A DNA stretch of 64,000 bases from Pseudomonas muyukensis (GCF_019139535.1 NZ_CP077073.1:1810001-1874000), one strand, 5' to 3'; shown: positions 43,364 through 53,244, counted from the first letter of the stretch. A program made the numbers and translations. The notes: generated by a model from the letters alone, not told the origin.

Positions 43364-44248
43364 TCAGATTGCCAGTGCATGCTGCCCCTGTACCGGTGTG
43401 TAGCGTTGGCGGGGTTCGCGCACGACCGGCTTGAGGAAGCCGAGCATGGCGCTGCGGGTGGCCTCGCAGGCGGCCTTGTGCTCCATGTCGAGGAAGTGCC
43501 CGGCATCGCGGATCACGCTGAACTGGCTGCGCCCGACATGCTGGCTGAACTGGCGGGCATCCTCGACCGTGGTGTACTCGTCACGCTCGCCGTTGATGAA
43601 CAGCACCGGGATGTCGATGTTGCGCGCCGCCTTCAATGCCCGCGCCAGGTCGTGGTCGAGCACCTGGTTGATGTGGAAGTGCATCTGCGCGTACTCATGG
43701 CTGTCCAGGCTGCTGACATGCCGGTAGTTGAAGCGCTTGAACAGCGATGGCAGGTGCTTGCCGATGGTGTCGTTGACCAGGTTGCCGACTTGGTAGCGAT
43801 CGCAGGCGGCCAGGTACTGGCAGCCACGCTCCAGGTAGTCGCGCATCGGTTCGTTGATTACCGGCGAGAACGAGCTGACGATGGCCTTCTGCACCAGGCG
43901 CGGTTGGTGCGCCAGTGCCAGCAGGGTGCAGGCGCCGCCCCAGGAGAACGACATCACGTGGTCGGCACGGAAGTGCTCGATCAACTCGAGCAGGATGTGC
44001 GCCTCGGTCTCCTTGCTGAGCAGGCGCTCCTGGCGGTTGTGCGGCTTGGACTTGCCGGCGTACGGCTGGTCGTACAGCACCACGTTGAACTGCGGGTGCA
44101 GGTTGCGCACGGTCTGTGCGAACGACGCCGTGGTGGCCAGCGAGCCATTGATCAGGATGATGGTCTTCTCGGCGCCATGGGCGCGATGCAACTCCGTGTA
44201 AACCCGGTACTGCCCTTGGATATCAAGTACAGCGATTTCTGGCCTCAT
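43364..44248 (-). CDS. phaG: PhaG, (R)-3-hydroxyacyl-ACP:CoA transferase/thioesterase
   Basis: 294 residues with near identity, from memory, to P. putida PhaG. Alpha/beta-hydrolase fold: nucleophile region SFSWGGA (Ser102), Asp223 (GERDEYT), His251 (DAGHFLD) and the HX4D motif at His177-Asp182. It links fatty-acid synthesis to medium-chain polyhydroxyalkanoate formation from sugars, passing 3-hydroxyacyl groups from ACP toward CoA. The polymerase genes are not here. Monocistronic. Confidence 0.97.
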   Translation of the reverse strand: MRPEIAVLDIQGQYRVYTELHRAHGAEKTIILINGSLATTASFAQTVRNLHPQFNVVLYDQPYAGKSKPHNRQERLLSKETEAHILLELIEHFRADHVMSFSWGGACTLLALAHQPRLVQKAIVSSFSPVINEPMRDYLERGCQYLAACDRYQVGNLVNDTIGKHLPSLFKRFNYRHVSSLDSHEYAQMHFHINQVLDHDLARALKAARNIDIPVLFINGERDEYTTVEDARQFSQHVGRSQFSVIRDAGHFLDMEHKAACEATRSAMLGFLKPVVREPRQRYTPVQGQHALAI

Positions 44249-44650
44249 GTCATCGACTCCTGGCGCAAAAAGGGTATTCGCGTCACCTAGGGTGCACGTT
44301 CTTTATGACAGGTAGGCATTTGCCTGGAAGAGAAACCGGTGGGCCCTGGTGTCGATCCTTGACGCGTTTGTCGACGGTAATTGTTGTGGCGGGCGATTGC
44401 CGTGCCCCAGGGCATCGAGACCCCGGGTGGCCGGCAAGGGCGTCTTGGACTACGGGTGTGACTTGCTGGTCACATGCAGACCGACGAGTTAGCAGTCAAG
44501 CAGCGGCGGCGCGATCGCGCAAGTGCCGTTCAGAGGATCTTTTGCCAGGGAGCGCTGAGCGGTCTTGCCTACCCAGGAGCCGGCGTGCCGGTGCCATCCA
44601 CCGCGGTGCCTGGTTCGCCAGCAAGGCTGGCTCCTACAGGGCGATGTGGA
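44249..44650. other. 402-bp intergenic region with a REP element
   Basis: The phaG promoter region, then unannotated sequence, and a REP-like palindrome at about 44573-44640 (GGAGCCGGCGTGCCGGTG ... GCCAGCAAGGCTGGCTCC). I find no gene or convincing promoter box. Confidence 0.6.
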
Positions 44651-45343
44651 TCAAACAGCGGCGATTTCTGCTGCATTCAAGGCCCTGAACTCACCTGGGG
44701 CCAAGGTCGGGTCCAGCTCGATCGGCCCCATGCGCTCGCGGTGCAAGCCCACCACCTTGTTCTGGAAATACCCGAACATCCGCTTCACCTGGTGATAACG
44801 CCCTTCGACGATCGCCAGCCTGCCCTCGCGCGGGGCGAGGATGTCCAGCTGGGCAGGCTGGGTGGTGAGGTCCTCGAAGGCGAAGTAGAAGCCTTCGCGG
44901 AACTTGGCGATGTAATGCGCGCCAATCTCGTCCTCGGTGCGCACTCGATAGACCTTCGGCAACTTCGTGCGGGGCTGGGTCAGGCGTCGTGACCACTGGC
45001 CGTCGTTGGTCAGGATCATCAGCCCGGTGGTGTTGTAGTCCAGGCGTCCGGCGATGTGCAGGTCTGCGCGCAGCTCTTCGGGCAGCAGGTCGAGCACCGT
45101 GCGGTGTTGCGGATCCTGGGTGGCGCTGACACAACCGGCGGGCTTGTGCAGCATCAGGTAGCGCGCCGGGCGGCCTGCCTGGTGCACCTGTTCGTCCACC
45201 TCGACACGGCTGAATTCACGCACCGGGTGCAGCGGGTCGGTCACCACCTCGCCGTCCACGCGCGCACGGCGCTGGATCAGCAGCAGGCGTACTTGCTGGC
45301 GGTTGTAGCAGGGCAGGTTGCCGAGGAATCGGTCGAGGCGCAT
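44651..45343 (-). CDS. RsuA-family rRNA pseudouridine synthase
   Basis: 230 residues: S4-like N-terminus (MRLDRFLGNLPCYNRQQVRL) and pseudouridine synthase domain with the catalytic Asp in AGRLDYNTTGLMILTNDG, plus LHKPAGCVSA and VEGRYHQVKRMFG. It resembles RsuA (16S rRNA) rather than RluB/RluF by length. The frame stays open far upstream into the next gene, but the ATG at 45343 is at the S4 start. Transcribed after the CWC gene, 17 bp away. Confidence 0.9.
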   Translation of the reverse strand: MRLDRFLGNLPCYNRQQVRLLLIQRRARVDGEVVTDPLHPVREFSRVEVDEQVHQAGRPARYLMLHKPAGCVSATQDPQHRTVLDLLPEELRADLHIAGRLDYNTTGLMILTNDGQWSRRLTQPRTKLPKVYRVRTEDEIGAHYIAKFREGFYFAFEDLTTQPAQLDILAPREGRLAIVEGRYHQVKRMFGYFQNKVVGLHRERMGPIELDPTLAPGEFRALNAAEIAAV

Positions 45344-45360
45344 GGTGGCGGGTCTTGGCT

Positions 45361-45582
45361 CTAGCGGATCGGCGGTGGCGAGTCCGCCTTGAGCTGCGCG
45401 TCCACCTGCGCGCAGCGCGGGCACAGGCAGGCTTGGTCGCGCAAATGGGCAGGCAGGGCCTGGATGATTGCCGGGTCGATGCTCACGCTGAAGCACCAGC
45501 AACCCTGGGCGGCGCTGCGAGGGTCGGCCAGGCCGCACTGGTTGGGGGCGCCGCAGGCGGGGCAAAGGCGAGGGTCGGGCAT
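45361..45582 (-). CDS. Cysteine-rich CWC-type protein
   Basis: 73 residues with CPACGAPNQCG, CWC (GCWCFSV) and CLCPRC, the pattern of the small Cys-rich CWC family, probably zinc-binding. Upstream partner of the pseudouridine synthase gene in the same operon, as seen often in Pseudomonas. No catalytic role known. Confidence 0.85.
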   Translation of the reverse strand: MPDPRLCPACGAPNQCGLADPRSAAQGCWCFSVSIDPAIIQALPAHLRDQACLCPRCAQVDAQLKADSPPPIR

Positions 45583-45782
45583 GATCGGTTCCGGGTGTCA
45601 GGCTGGCCAGTATATCGGAGCGGGAAGCAGGGGCGCGCCTGGGTAGGGCGAGCTGTTTCAATTTGTTGCAGAAAACGCACCGAACCCCGGTGGTGTTGTC
45701 TGATCCTGTGTCGATGAACGCATTGCCGTCGACGCCCGCCAGCGCCGCTGTGCTGGGCACCCTCGCGGTCCAGGAGGCCGCC

Positions 45783-46178
45783 ATGTACCGACGAATTCTG
45801 CTCATTGTCCTGTTGGGGCTGCTGACATCCGCCTGCGCCCCTTATTACCAGAGCGGTGGCTATTATCGCAGCGACTACTACACCAGCGATCGCTACGTGT
45901 ACCCCGGTTACTATCGCCAGGACCGCTACTACGTGGCGCCGCAGCCGCGTTACTACTACCAGCCTGCACCGCGTTACTACCGGCCGTACCCTGCGCCCGG
46001 CCTGCAGCCGCGCTGGCACGGCAACCCACGGTACGACTACGGCAACCGTCAACGCTATGACTACGGGGGGGATCGCAACCGCAACGATTACCGCCATGAC
46101 CGGCGTGATGGTCGCGGGGATCGATGGCATTCGAACCGCCAGGGTAACCCGCGAGGCAACCACAACTGGCAGCGTTGA
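45783..46178 (+). CDS. Tyr/Arg-rich lipoprotein
   Basis: 131 residues: lipobox LLTSACAP gives acylation at Cys18, then a tail of low complexity with repeated YY, YYR, RYY and RYD blocks (YRSDYYTSDRYVYPGYYRQD) that turns Arg/Asp/Asn-rich (RNRNDYRHDRRDGRGDRWHS). No folded domain seen. A basic, aromatic, surface-exposed or cell-wall-contacting protein. CAGGAGGCCGCC precedes the ATG at 45783. The REP array begins 9 bp after its stop. Confidence 0.75.
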   Translation: MYRRILLIVLLGLLTSACAPYYQSGGYYRSDYYTSDRYVYPGYYRQDRYYVAPQPRYYYQPAPRYYRPYPAPGLQPRWHGNPRYDYGNRQRYDYGGDRNRNDYRHDRRDGRGDRWHSNRQGNPRGNHNWQR

Positions 46179-46186
46179 GGGCAGTT

Positions 46187-46725
46187 GGCGAAGCAGGCGC
46201 CGCGATGGATGGCACCGGCTGTGCCGGTGTTCGCCGGCAAGCCGGCTCCTACGGGGTGTGCGACCGGCCTGGCCCGTAGGCGCCAGCCTTGCTGGCGAAG
46301 CAGGCGCCGCGGTGGATGGCACCGGCTGCGCCGGTGTTCGCCGGCAAGCCGGCTCCTACGGGGTGTGCGACCGGGCTGGCCCGTAGGCGCCAGCCTTGCT
46401 GGCGAAGCAGGCGCCGCGATGGATGGCACCGGCTGCGCCGGTGTTCGCCGGCAAGCCGGCTCCTACGGGGTGTGCGACCGGGCTGGCCCGTAGGAGCCAG
46501 CCTTGCTGGCGAAGCAGGCGCCGCGGTGGATGGCACCGGCTGCGCCGGTGTTCGCCGGCAAGCCGGCTCCTACGGGGTGTGCGACCGGCCTGGCCCGTAG
46601 GCCAGCCTTGCTGGCGAAGCAGGCGCCGCGATGGATGGCACCGGCTGCGCCGGTGTTCGCCGGCAAGCCGGCTCCTACGGGGTGTGCGACCGGCCGGGTC
46701 CCGCAGGAGCCAGCCTTGCTGGCGC
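46187..46725. repeat. Second tandem REP/BIME array, units of 107 bp
   Basis: A truncated first unit (46187-46275), four full units starting at 46276, 46383, 46490 and 46597, and a terminal half from 46703. Unit sequence is the reverse complement of the 6.1-6.7 kb array's unit, but its linker (GGGGTGTGCGACCGG...GGCCC) differs. The last element abuts the stop codon of the enzyme gene at 46726. Confidence 0.93.
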
Positions 46726-47832
46726 TCAGCCCAGCTCCGCCAGTGGATGCCGGCCTTCCCACACATTGGCAAAATGCGCCTCCACCACCGCCGCTGGCAC
46801 TTGTGCCACATCCGGCCAATGCCAGTGCGGGGTGTCGTCCTTGTCCAGCAAGCGCGCCCGCACGCCCTCGCTGAACTCCGGATAACGGCAGCAGTTCAGG
46901 CTCATGCCATATTCCATCTGCAACACCTGCGCCAGCGACAGCTGCCGAGCCCGGCGAATCTGCTCCCACACCAGGTGCGCGGTCAGCGGGCAACCTGCGT
47001 GCAAGCGCTGCCCGGCAGCCGCCAATAGCGGGTCGGCATGCCGCGTCAAACCGGCCAGGGCACGCCAGGCCGCCACCGGGTCGGCGACATCGAGCAAGGC
47101 ATCGATCTGGACGCGGCGGGCCAGCCACTGGCCTTCGGGCAGCTCGGCCCAGGCGCGGTGCTGCTCGGCCTTGAGCAGGCTGTTGAGCTGCAGGGCGGTT
47201 TGCTCCTGCCAGTTCAACTGCCGCAGTTCCTCGATCAAGGCGTCCTGCTGGTGTTCGCCAAGAAAACGGTCGGCCAGGCCCAGGTCCAGGGCGTCGCGGG
47301 CATTGAGCGGGGCGCCGGTCAGCCCCAGGAACAGGCCAAGCTTGCCGGGCAGGCGGGCGAGGAACCAACCGGCACCGACATCCGGGTACAGGCCGATGCT
47401 GATCTCGGGCATGGCCAGGCGGCTGCTGGGCGTGACGATGCGTACCGCGGCGCCCTGCAACAGGCCCATGCCGCCGCCCAGCACATGGCCGTGGCCCCAG
47501 CACAGCAACGGCTTGGGGAAGCTATGCAGGCGATGGTCCAGGCGGTACTCGCTGGCGAAAAACGCGGCCGCCAGCGGCGGCACGCTGCCGGGGTGCTCAC
47601 GGCAGGCCTGCACCAGCGCCCGCACATCGCCCCCGGCGCAAAACGCCCAGGGCCCGTTGCCGCGCAGCAGCACGCAGACGATGCCGGGGTCGTCGGCCCA
47701 GGCATGCAATTGCTCGTCGAGCATCTCGATCATCGGCAGGGTCAGGGCGTTGAGCGTCTTCGGCGCATCCAGGGTGGCGATGCCAAGACGGGCGCCGTCG
47801 GCCCCCGTGAGTACCTCGCAGTGAATGGACAT
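46726..47832 (-). CDS. Enoyl-CoA hydratase/isomerase family, probable 3-hydroxyisobutyryl-CoA hydrolase
   Basis: 368 residues: crotonase fold with the CoA-binding/oxyanion region LLRGNGPWAFCAGGDVRAL, GGGMGLLQGAAVR and EISIGLYPDVGAGWFL, and a C-terminal extension (SLNCCRYPEFSEGVRARLLDKD) typical of 3-hydroxyisobutyryl-CoA hydrolases of valine breakdown. It may also act in other acyl-CoA hydrolysis. Monocistronic. The stop codon is at the edge of the REP array. Confidence 0.87.
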   Translation of the reverse strand: MSIHCEVLTGADGARLGIATLDAPKTLNALTLPMIEMLDEQLHAWADDPGIVCVLLRGNGPWAFCAGGDVRALVQACREHPGSVPPLAAAFFASEYRLDHRLHSFPKPLLCWGHGHVLGGGMGLLQGAAVRIVTPSSRLAMPEISIGLYPDVGAGWFLARLPGKLGLFLGLTGAPLNARDALDLGLADRFLGEHQQDALIEELRQLNWQEQTALQLNSLLKAEQHRAWAELPEGQWLARRVQIDALLDVADPVAAWRALAGLTRHADPLLAAAGQRLHAGCPLTAHLVWEQIRRARQLSLAQVLQMEYGMSLNCCRYPEFSEGVRARLLDKDDTPHWHWPDVAQVPAAVVEAHFANVWEGRHPLAELG

Positions 47833-47960
47833 GGGCTACCTCGCGCAGGTCATCCCACCAGTATGGCTGCCTGGCACGAAGCTGCCGGTCGCCGGTCGGA
47901 TCGATTGACAAGCCGGCGCGGCTTTCCTAGTGTCGCGCCACTTTGCTATTGGATACCCCC

Positions 47961-48653
47961 ATGACCGACGACGATCGCATCAAACTCGAACCCAGCTGGA
48001 AAGCCGCGTTGCGCGCCGAGTTCGACCAGCCCTACATGCACCAGCTGCGTGAGTTCCTGCGGGCCGAGTACGCCGCCGGCAAGGAGATCTACCCGCCCGG
48101 GCCGCTGATCTTCAATGCCCTGAACTCCACGCCGCTGGAGAAGGTCAAGGTGGTCATCCTTGGCCAGGACCCGTACCACGGGCCGGGCCAGGCCCACGGC
48201 CTATGCTTCTCGGTGCAGCCCGGCATCCCGACGCCGCCCTCGCTGGTGAATATCTACAAGGAGCTGCAGCGCGACCTCAACCTGGCCATCCCCAACCACG
48301 GCTACCTGCAAAGCTGGGCCGAGCAGGGCGTGCTGCTGCTCAACACCACGATGACCGTGCAACGCGCCAACGCCGCGTCCCACGCGAAAAAGGGCTGGGA
48401 GTTCTTCACCGACCGCATCATCCAGGTGGTCAGCGAGCAGTGCCCGAACGTGGTGTTCCTGCTGTGGGGCGCCCATGCCCAGAGCAAGCAGAAATTGATC
48501 GACGGCACCCGCCACCTGGTGCTCAAATCGGTGCATCCGTCGCCGTTGTCGGCGTATCGCGGGTTCTTCGGCTGTGGGCATTTCAGCCGTGCCAATGGCT
48601 TCCTCCAGCAGCACGGGATGGCGCCGATCGATTGGTCGCTGCCACCGTTGTAG
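47961..48653 (+). CDS. ung: Uracil-DNA glycosylase
   Basis: 230 residues. Catalytic Asp in [22 protein letters not shown] (quoted in part: GQDPYHG), uracil-stacking LLLNTTMTV, and the leucine-intercalation loop [18 protein letters not shown] with catalytic His. It removes uracil from DNA in base-excision repair. An in-frame ATG 18 nt upstream exists; 47961 gives the usual N-terminus. Confidence 0.98.
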   Translation: MTDDDRIKLEPSWKAALRAEFDQPYMHQLREFLRAEYAAGKEIYPPGPLIFNALNSTPLEKVKVVILGQDPYHGPGQAHGLCFSVQPGIPTPPSLVNIYKELQRDLNLAIPNHGYLQSWAEQGVLLLNTTMTVQRANAASHAKKGWEFFTDRIIQVVSEQCPNVVFLLWGAHAQSKQKLIDGTRHLVLKSVHPSPLSAYRGFFGCGHFSRANGFLQQHGMAPIDWSLPPL

Positions 48654-48771
48654 TACCGCCGCACCTAGTATTTTTGCCAGTTTCGCGGAATTTCCGTCAG
48701 CGCTAGATTCAGCCCCATAGAAGCCATACAGCCCTTGCAGTGCAGGGGCTGCAAATTTCAGGGGTTGGAAA

Positions 48772-50754
48772 ATGTCGAGACTGGTGAAGGCTAAAAGCAA
48801 GGGCTCCATCCTCTCCCCAGAGCCCAGCGAAATCTTTCTCGTTGCCCCTGTGCCGGTGGGTGTGCTGCCGTCGCTCGATGACGAGGAGGATGCCCTCACA
48901 CTGCCCCTTGAAAGGCAGAGCATTGCGTTGCCATTTCGGGTAAAGGCTTGGGCTGACTACGAAAGCGACTACCGGCAACTGATTGCGGACGGTTATGAGA
49001 GACCTCGGCTGGGGTTCCAGCCGTTCTGGAACGACAAAGCGGTAGGTGAAGTCGTTCATTGGGACATGCAGCCCAGTATTGAAGAAGATGAAAACGGTGA
49101 ACGGTATTTCCCGGTCGATCTGAGTGTGCCTGCGTCAAAATTTGCCCCGGGCGAGGGCACGTTCAAGTTCGAAGTCTGGGTCGAGGAGATTTTTAACCGA
49201 GAACCTTCTCCTGAGACCAGGATCCGGATAGACCAGACGCCCCCCAATTTTGGCCGCCCGTGCCCATTGCGGGAGGACAATAACAGGTTCATCGATCAAC
49301 GCTATCTAGAACAGAACGGCAATAAAGCGCTGTTCAAGGTTGACCGTTGGCCTGACATTCGATTTGAAGACAAGGTGCAACTGTTTCTTATTGATTCGCG
49401 CCTGCCGGACATGGGCCTGCCTTTCAACCCCTCGCTCGAAGTTTTCGTAACAACCGAGAAAGAAAAAACGGACGACCCGTTCGTGGTCAAGGTGCCCGCC
49501 GCGCTACTGACCAATGGCAAGTTTCGTGTGATCTGCCGCTTGGTGGATCGCAGTGGCAACGTGGGGCTTCCCTCACCGGCTCTCGATATAGAAGTGCAGT
49601 TGTCCGTCCCCGTCGTTCTTCCGCTTCCCCTGGTTCCGCTGGCCAACGATGGCCTGCTGCACCTGGAGGATGCCCGCACGCCTGTGTGGGTTGATATCCC
49701 CTGGATCGAAGCGGCACAGCCCAACGATGTGCTGCAGGTGTACTGGAACTCCCGGCCATTGCCGCCCGTCAGGGTGGGCGTCGACCAGCAATGGCCTGTG
49801 CGTGTGGAGGTACCTTGGGCGGATATCACGGCCCAGGGTTTCGTCGGACCTGTGCAGGCAAGTGTGTACTACACCAGCAGCCGCCATGGTGGCTCACAGG
49901 AAACGACGGGGATCCAGGTCTGGGTCAACTTGCGTGTCGCAGGCCCCGACCCGATAGGCCCAGCGCCTGAGAACCCGCTGCTGGTGCCCGTCGTGGTCAA
50001 GGGGCGCACGGGAGACAATCACCTGGGCATTCCGGATATCAATCAGGGCGTGAGGGTGGAAGTGCTGCTCTACGCGCAGCCTGAGCAGGGACAAACGCTG
50101 GAATTGCATTGGAATGACTCGGTGTTTCCCGTTTCGACCTATGTGGTACAGGCGGGCGACCAAGGAAACCGGACGATCACTTTTCCGCTCATTCCCTACG
50201 ATCAGGTCAAGGGCAGCAATGGGCGTATCCCGGTGTACTACTGGACCAGCAATGGCGTTAACCGGCAGCGTTCTCCGGTGACCTTGGTCACGGTAACGTG
50301 GGAGGCAACGTATCCGCATCCAGATTATGTCAAGCCCTATATCAATCCTTTTGGGCTCCTCAGTTGCGAATCGCTGTACAAAGCCATCGCCGACCCTATT
50401 CCTCAGGCCGCAAATATTCCGTTCGATGTGCCTGCAGCGGCTGGCTTACAAGTAGGGGAGCACGTTCGCTTGCGTTGGCAGCTGTATCGAAAAGAACTCA
50501 CGAAGTTTATTGCGGTTGGTGAAGAGCAGTTTTCCGAGCGGGTGCCGGTGAGCGCGGCGAATGAAACCCTACGCGTGTTCCTGGGGCCCGTGCTGCAGGC
50601 ACTTCAAGAGCAGTTTGGGGACTTCGAGAAAAAAGGCCAGGTGGAGGTTTGGTACGACGTGGAAAAGAACGGTGGAGGCGTGGAGTTTTCGCACAGGCTT
50701 AGCGTGCGCGTCGACTTTGTATTCGCCAGCATCATGGGTTGCAAGTTTAGTTAG
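48772..50754 (+). CDS. Large Ig-like hypothetical protein (first of a homologous pair)
   Basis: 660 residues, no signal peptide, no membrane segment, no recognised enzyme domain. Predicted to be almost entirely beta-sandwich modules: repeated turns such as QPNDVLQVYWNSRPLPPVRV and TLELHWNDSVFPVSTYVV, each about 100 residues. The module starting at PENPLLVPVVVKGRTGDN recurs in the next gene (PNPLLGTLVVRGG), and WVDIPWIEAAQPNDVLQVYW resembles LTIQIPDIVSAQPNDRLVV there. Less GC-biased than neighbours. Preceded by a 21-bp hairpin (48730-48750). Function unknown. Confidence 0.75.
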   Translation: MSRLVKAKSKGSILSPEPSEIFLVAPVPVGVLPSLDDEEDALTLPLERQSIALPFRVKAWADYESDYRQLIADGYERPRLGFQPFWNDKAVGEVVHWDMQPSIEEDENGERYFPVDLSVPASKFAPGEGTFKFEVWVEEIFNREPSPETRIRIDQTPPNFGRPCPLREDNNRFIDQRYLEQNGNKALFKVDRWPDIRFEDKVQLFLIDSRLPDMGLPFNPSLEVFVTTEKEKTDDPFVVKVPAALLTNGKFRVICRLVDRSGNVGLPSPALDIEVQLSVPVVLPLPLVPLANDGLLHLEDARTPVWVDIPWIEAAQPNDVLQVYWNSRPLPPVRVGVDQQWPVRVEVPWADITAQGFVGPVQASVYYTSSRHGGSQETTGIQVWVNLRVAGPDPIGPAPENPLLVPVVVKGRTGDNHLGIPDINQGVRVEVLLYAQPEQGQTLELHWNDSVFPVSTYVVQAGDQGNRTITFPLIPYDQVKGSNGRIPVYYWTSNGVNRQRSPVTLVTVTWEATYPHPDYVKPYINPFGLLSCESLYKAIADPIPQAANIPFDVPAAAGLQVGEHVRLRWQLYRKELTKFIAVGEEQFSERVPVSAANETLRVFLGPVLQALQEQFGDFEKKGQVEVWYDVEKNGGGVEFSHRLSVRVDFVFASIMGCKFS

Positions 50755-50830
50755 TGTTAATTGATGCATCAGGAGCTTCAGCTGCTTTGAGCCCGTTTGT
50801 AGTTGATTGTTCAATTCCCAGGAGAATGCG

Positions 50831-53062
50831 ATGACCAGTTTTGAGAGAAACAGCACGGTGGTGGGAGAAACTTTCGCGCCGGGTGCTAAAAAGCCGGACC
50901 CAGCAAAGACCAAAGAGGAGTACCTGGAACTTTCCAGGAAGATGGACAAGGCACTGGCTGCTTACACCCGCTCGAAGGCGGTTGGGCTAATGTCTGGAGG
51001 CGGTACAGCAAGTACTTCGTTCACCCTTGATGCCGATAGAGTCCTGCCAGACAACGGTGACGGGCGGGGTATCACCATCAAGCGTGAAGCCTTTGAGGTT
51101 ACAGATCATCGCAATAACTACGTCACGTTGACGATTGACCCTTGGTCGTCCACGGTGTATCCCCCCAATGACCCTGCTGATTACGATGGTTCATTCGACC
51201 TGATCTACCTGTGGCGAATGGATTACCAATATGATCAATTCGGCACGCCGATTCCAACCCCTACAAAGGTTAATTTGGAGGCGCTGGCAAGGTTGCCTTT
51301 CGACCCTGCGGGAGGTGGAGGAGGCCCTGTCAATGTGGCAATCGACCCTTCTTTCTGGTCTCAGCTTCCAGAGGGTTTCGTTGATTTATTCATTACGGTG
51401 GGCAACGATCAAATTGGTAACGAAGATCCGTCCACCAACACTGTACGTGTCTATGTCGACCAGTTCCCACCCTCCCGCGGCACTCAGCCCAAAGCACTGG
51501 AGCGGCCGGGTGATCTTCCCGCAGGCGCGTTGATCGACCGGGACTACCTGCGAAGAAACACGACCATTTCCTTCCCCTTGCCGTGGTACGCGGGTGAATG
51601 GCCTGCTGACCAGCTTGTGCTCAACGTCAATGGTGTTGAGCATGCCCCCCTCGACATCTATCCGGTCGGCGACGAACGGGTGCCGACGATCGACCTGAGC
51701 AACACCGTGGTCGAAAGTTGGGGAGCGGGCACCAAGCAGGTCAAGTTCAAGCTACGCGATCGTGTGGGGTGGGAGTCGGCGGAGTCTGCCGCCTTTGTGG
51801 TGGGGATTCAGCTGGAGGATGTGCCCGCGACCTTGCCAGCCCCGATCCTGCATGCCGCGCGGGTCAATCGCGACGTGGCGAGGGCAGGGCTGACCATCCA
51901 AATTCCGGACATCGTCTCGGCGCAGCCCAATGATCGTCTCGTCGTGATCCTGCAAACGCCTTCTGGCCCGCAACGGCTGTCGCCCATCACCTATGGCACG
52001 GCGCCTCGGACGGTGGTCGCGACGTGGGACAACCTGGCCCAGCCAGATGGGCAGGCCAGCTATACCTTGACGGCGACCTATGAATGGTCCCGGGATGACG
52101 TGACCGTGCCACCATCGCCCCCTGCCAGCGTGGCGGTGGAACTGCGGACCGAGGAGCCGATTCCGGATCCGGACGATGGCAGCCCGAACCCCCTGCTGGG
52201 CACGCTCGTGGTGCGGGGCGGTGGTGCCGACCCAGAGGAGGGCAGGATTCGAATACAAGATTTCAATCTGCCAGGGATCATTGCCTTTACCCACTTCGCG
52301 GGTGCGGTGGCGGGTAGCAGGATCCAATTCTTCTATCGATCCGGAGAGACTACCGAGGAAATCATCATGGTGCCTCCGATCGAGATTCCGAATCCACCCA
52401 CTGATGGGGCGGTAGTCAATCTCGTGTTGCCCTGGGAAACGATCGCGCGCCACGGGAATGGATTGAAGCATGTCTTCTTCAAGGTCTATCCGCCCGCTGG
52501 CTCCGAGTTCGAAGACAACCCCATGCTTTCCCTGGAAACGCCAGTCACCGTCGCTGCAATCACCACGCTGACGTCCTTCGTGCGTTACAGGTACGCCGAC
52601 ATCCCAGACCCGGTCGATCCAGGCACCGGCCATGGTAGATTGGAAAACCGGCCAGCAGATTCGCCCACCAACACCACCAACATCCTCAACTGCAACGCCA
52701 AACCCTGGCTTGGCATTGAACTGATAATCAACGAGCCGACACTGAACATTGACGCGCTTGTCACCGTCCAGTTGCGGTACTCCGCCAGTGCCAGGGGCAG
52801 GGCTCCGTACCAGGCGCCTGCCGAAGTCAGCGGCCGTGTCACAAGCTTGGGCACGATCACGCTGGTGGTGCCTTTCAGTGATATTCACTTCCCTGCAGGC
52901 AGCCCTGTGCCTCGTGGGCCGCTGGCAGGTTCGTTCCTCAGTAGCTTCACGGTCGAGCGTGAGGACGGTGTGGTCGACATGTCGAACGAGGTCATGGTGC
53001 GTTACACGGTCAATGGCAGTAATCAAGGCTACTGCGCTCTGTGGGGCGGCCCTCGGAGGTGA
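50831..53062 (+). CDS. Large Ig-like hypothetical protein (second of the pair)
   Basis: 743 residues, cytoplasmic-like N-terminus (MTSFERNSTVVGETFAPGAK), then beta modules homologous to the first protein (see there), with a unique N-terminal domain (FTLDADRVLPDNGDGRGITI) containing a Pro/Tyr-rich YPPNDPADYDGSFDLIYLW segment. The two genes are 76 bp apart on the same strand and probably one transcript, ending in the hairpin at 53074. GGAGAATGCG precedes the ATG at 50831. Not assigned to a named family; could be a surface/adhesin-type or toxin-associated protein. Confidence 0.72.
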   Translation: MTSFERNSTVVGETFAPGAKKPDPAKTKEEYLELSRKMDKALAAYTRSKAVGLMSGGGTASTSFTLDADRVLPDNGDGRGITIKREAFEVTDHRNNYVTLTIDPWSSTVYPPNDPADYDGSFDLIYLWRMDYQYDQFGTPIPTPTKVNLEALARLPFDPAGGGGGPVNVAIDPSFWSQLPEGFVDLFITVGNDQIGNEDPSTNTVRVYVDQFPPSRGTQPKALERPGDLPAGALIDRDYLRRNTTISFPLPWYAGEWPADQLVLNVNGVEHAPLDIYPVGDERVPTIDLSNTVVESWGAGTKQVKFKLRDRVGWESAESAAFVVGIQLEDVPATLPAPILHAARVNRDVARAGLTIQIPDIVSAQPNDRLVVILQTPSGPQRLSPITYGTAPRTVVATWDNLAQPDGQASYTLTATYEWSRDDVTVPPSPPASVAVELRTEEPIPDPDDGSPNPLLGTLVVRGGGADPEEGRIRIQDFNLPGIIAFTHFAGAVAGSRIQFFYRSGETTEEIIMVPPIEIPNPPTDGAVVNLVLPWETIARHGNGLKHVFFKVYPPAGSEFEDNPMLSLETPVTVAAITTLTSFVRYRYADIPDPVDPGTGHGRLENRPADSPTNTTNILNCNAKPWLGIELIINEPTLNIDALVTVQLRYSASARGRAPYQAPAEVSGRVTSLGTITLVVPFSDIHFPAGSPVPRGPLAGSFLSSFTVEREDGVVDMSNEVMVRYTVNGSNQGYCALWGGPRR

Positions 53063-53073
53063 TGAGACAAGGC

Positions 53074-53102
53074 AACCAGGGCGGACGCTGACCGCCCTGG
53101 TT
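53074..53102 (+). terminator. Stem-loop terminator after the Ig-like pair
   Basis: AACCAGGGCGG and CCGCCCTGGTT arms of 11 bp around a 7-nt loop, followed by GTTGAAAAG. It lies 12 bp after the stop. U-tract is weak. Confidence 0.7.
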
Positions 53103-53244
53103 GTTGAAAAGTCCATATTGCGTTGTTGAATTTTCCTACATTGCAAAAATTTTCTTTCCACTAGCCTTCTCTACCCTGCAGTGAGGCTGGCGGGCAGTAC
53201 CCAGCTTTCTGCGCATCCATTGCGATTGAAGCGAGAGGCCCAGA

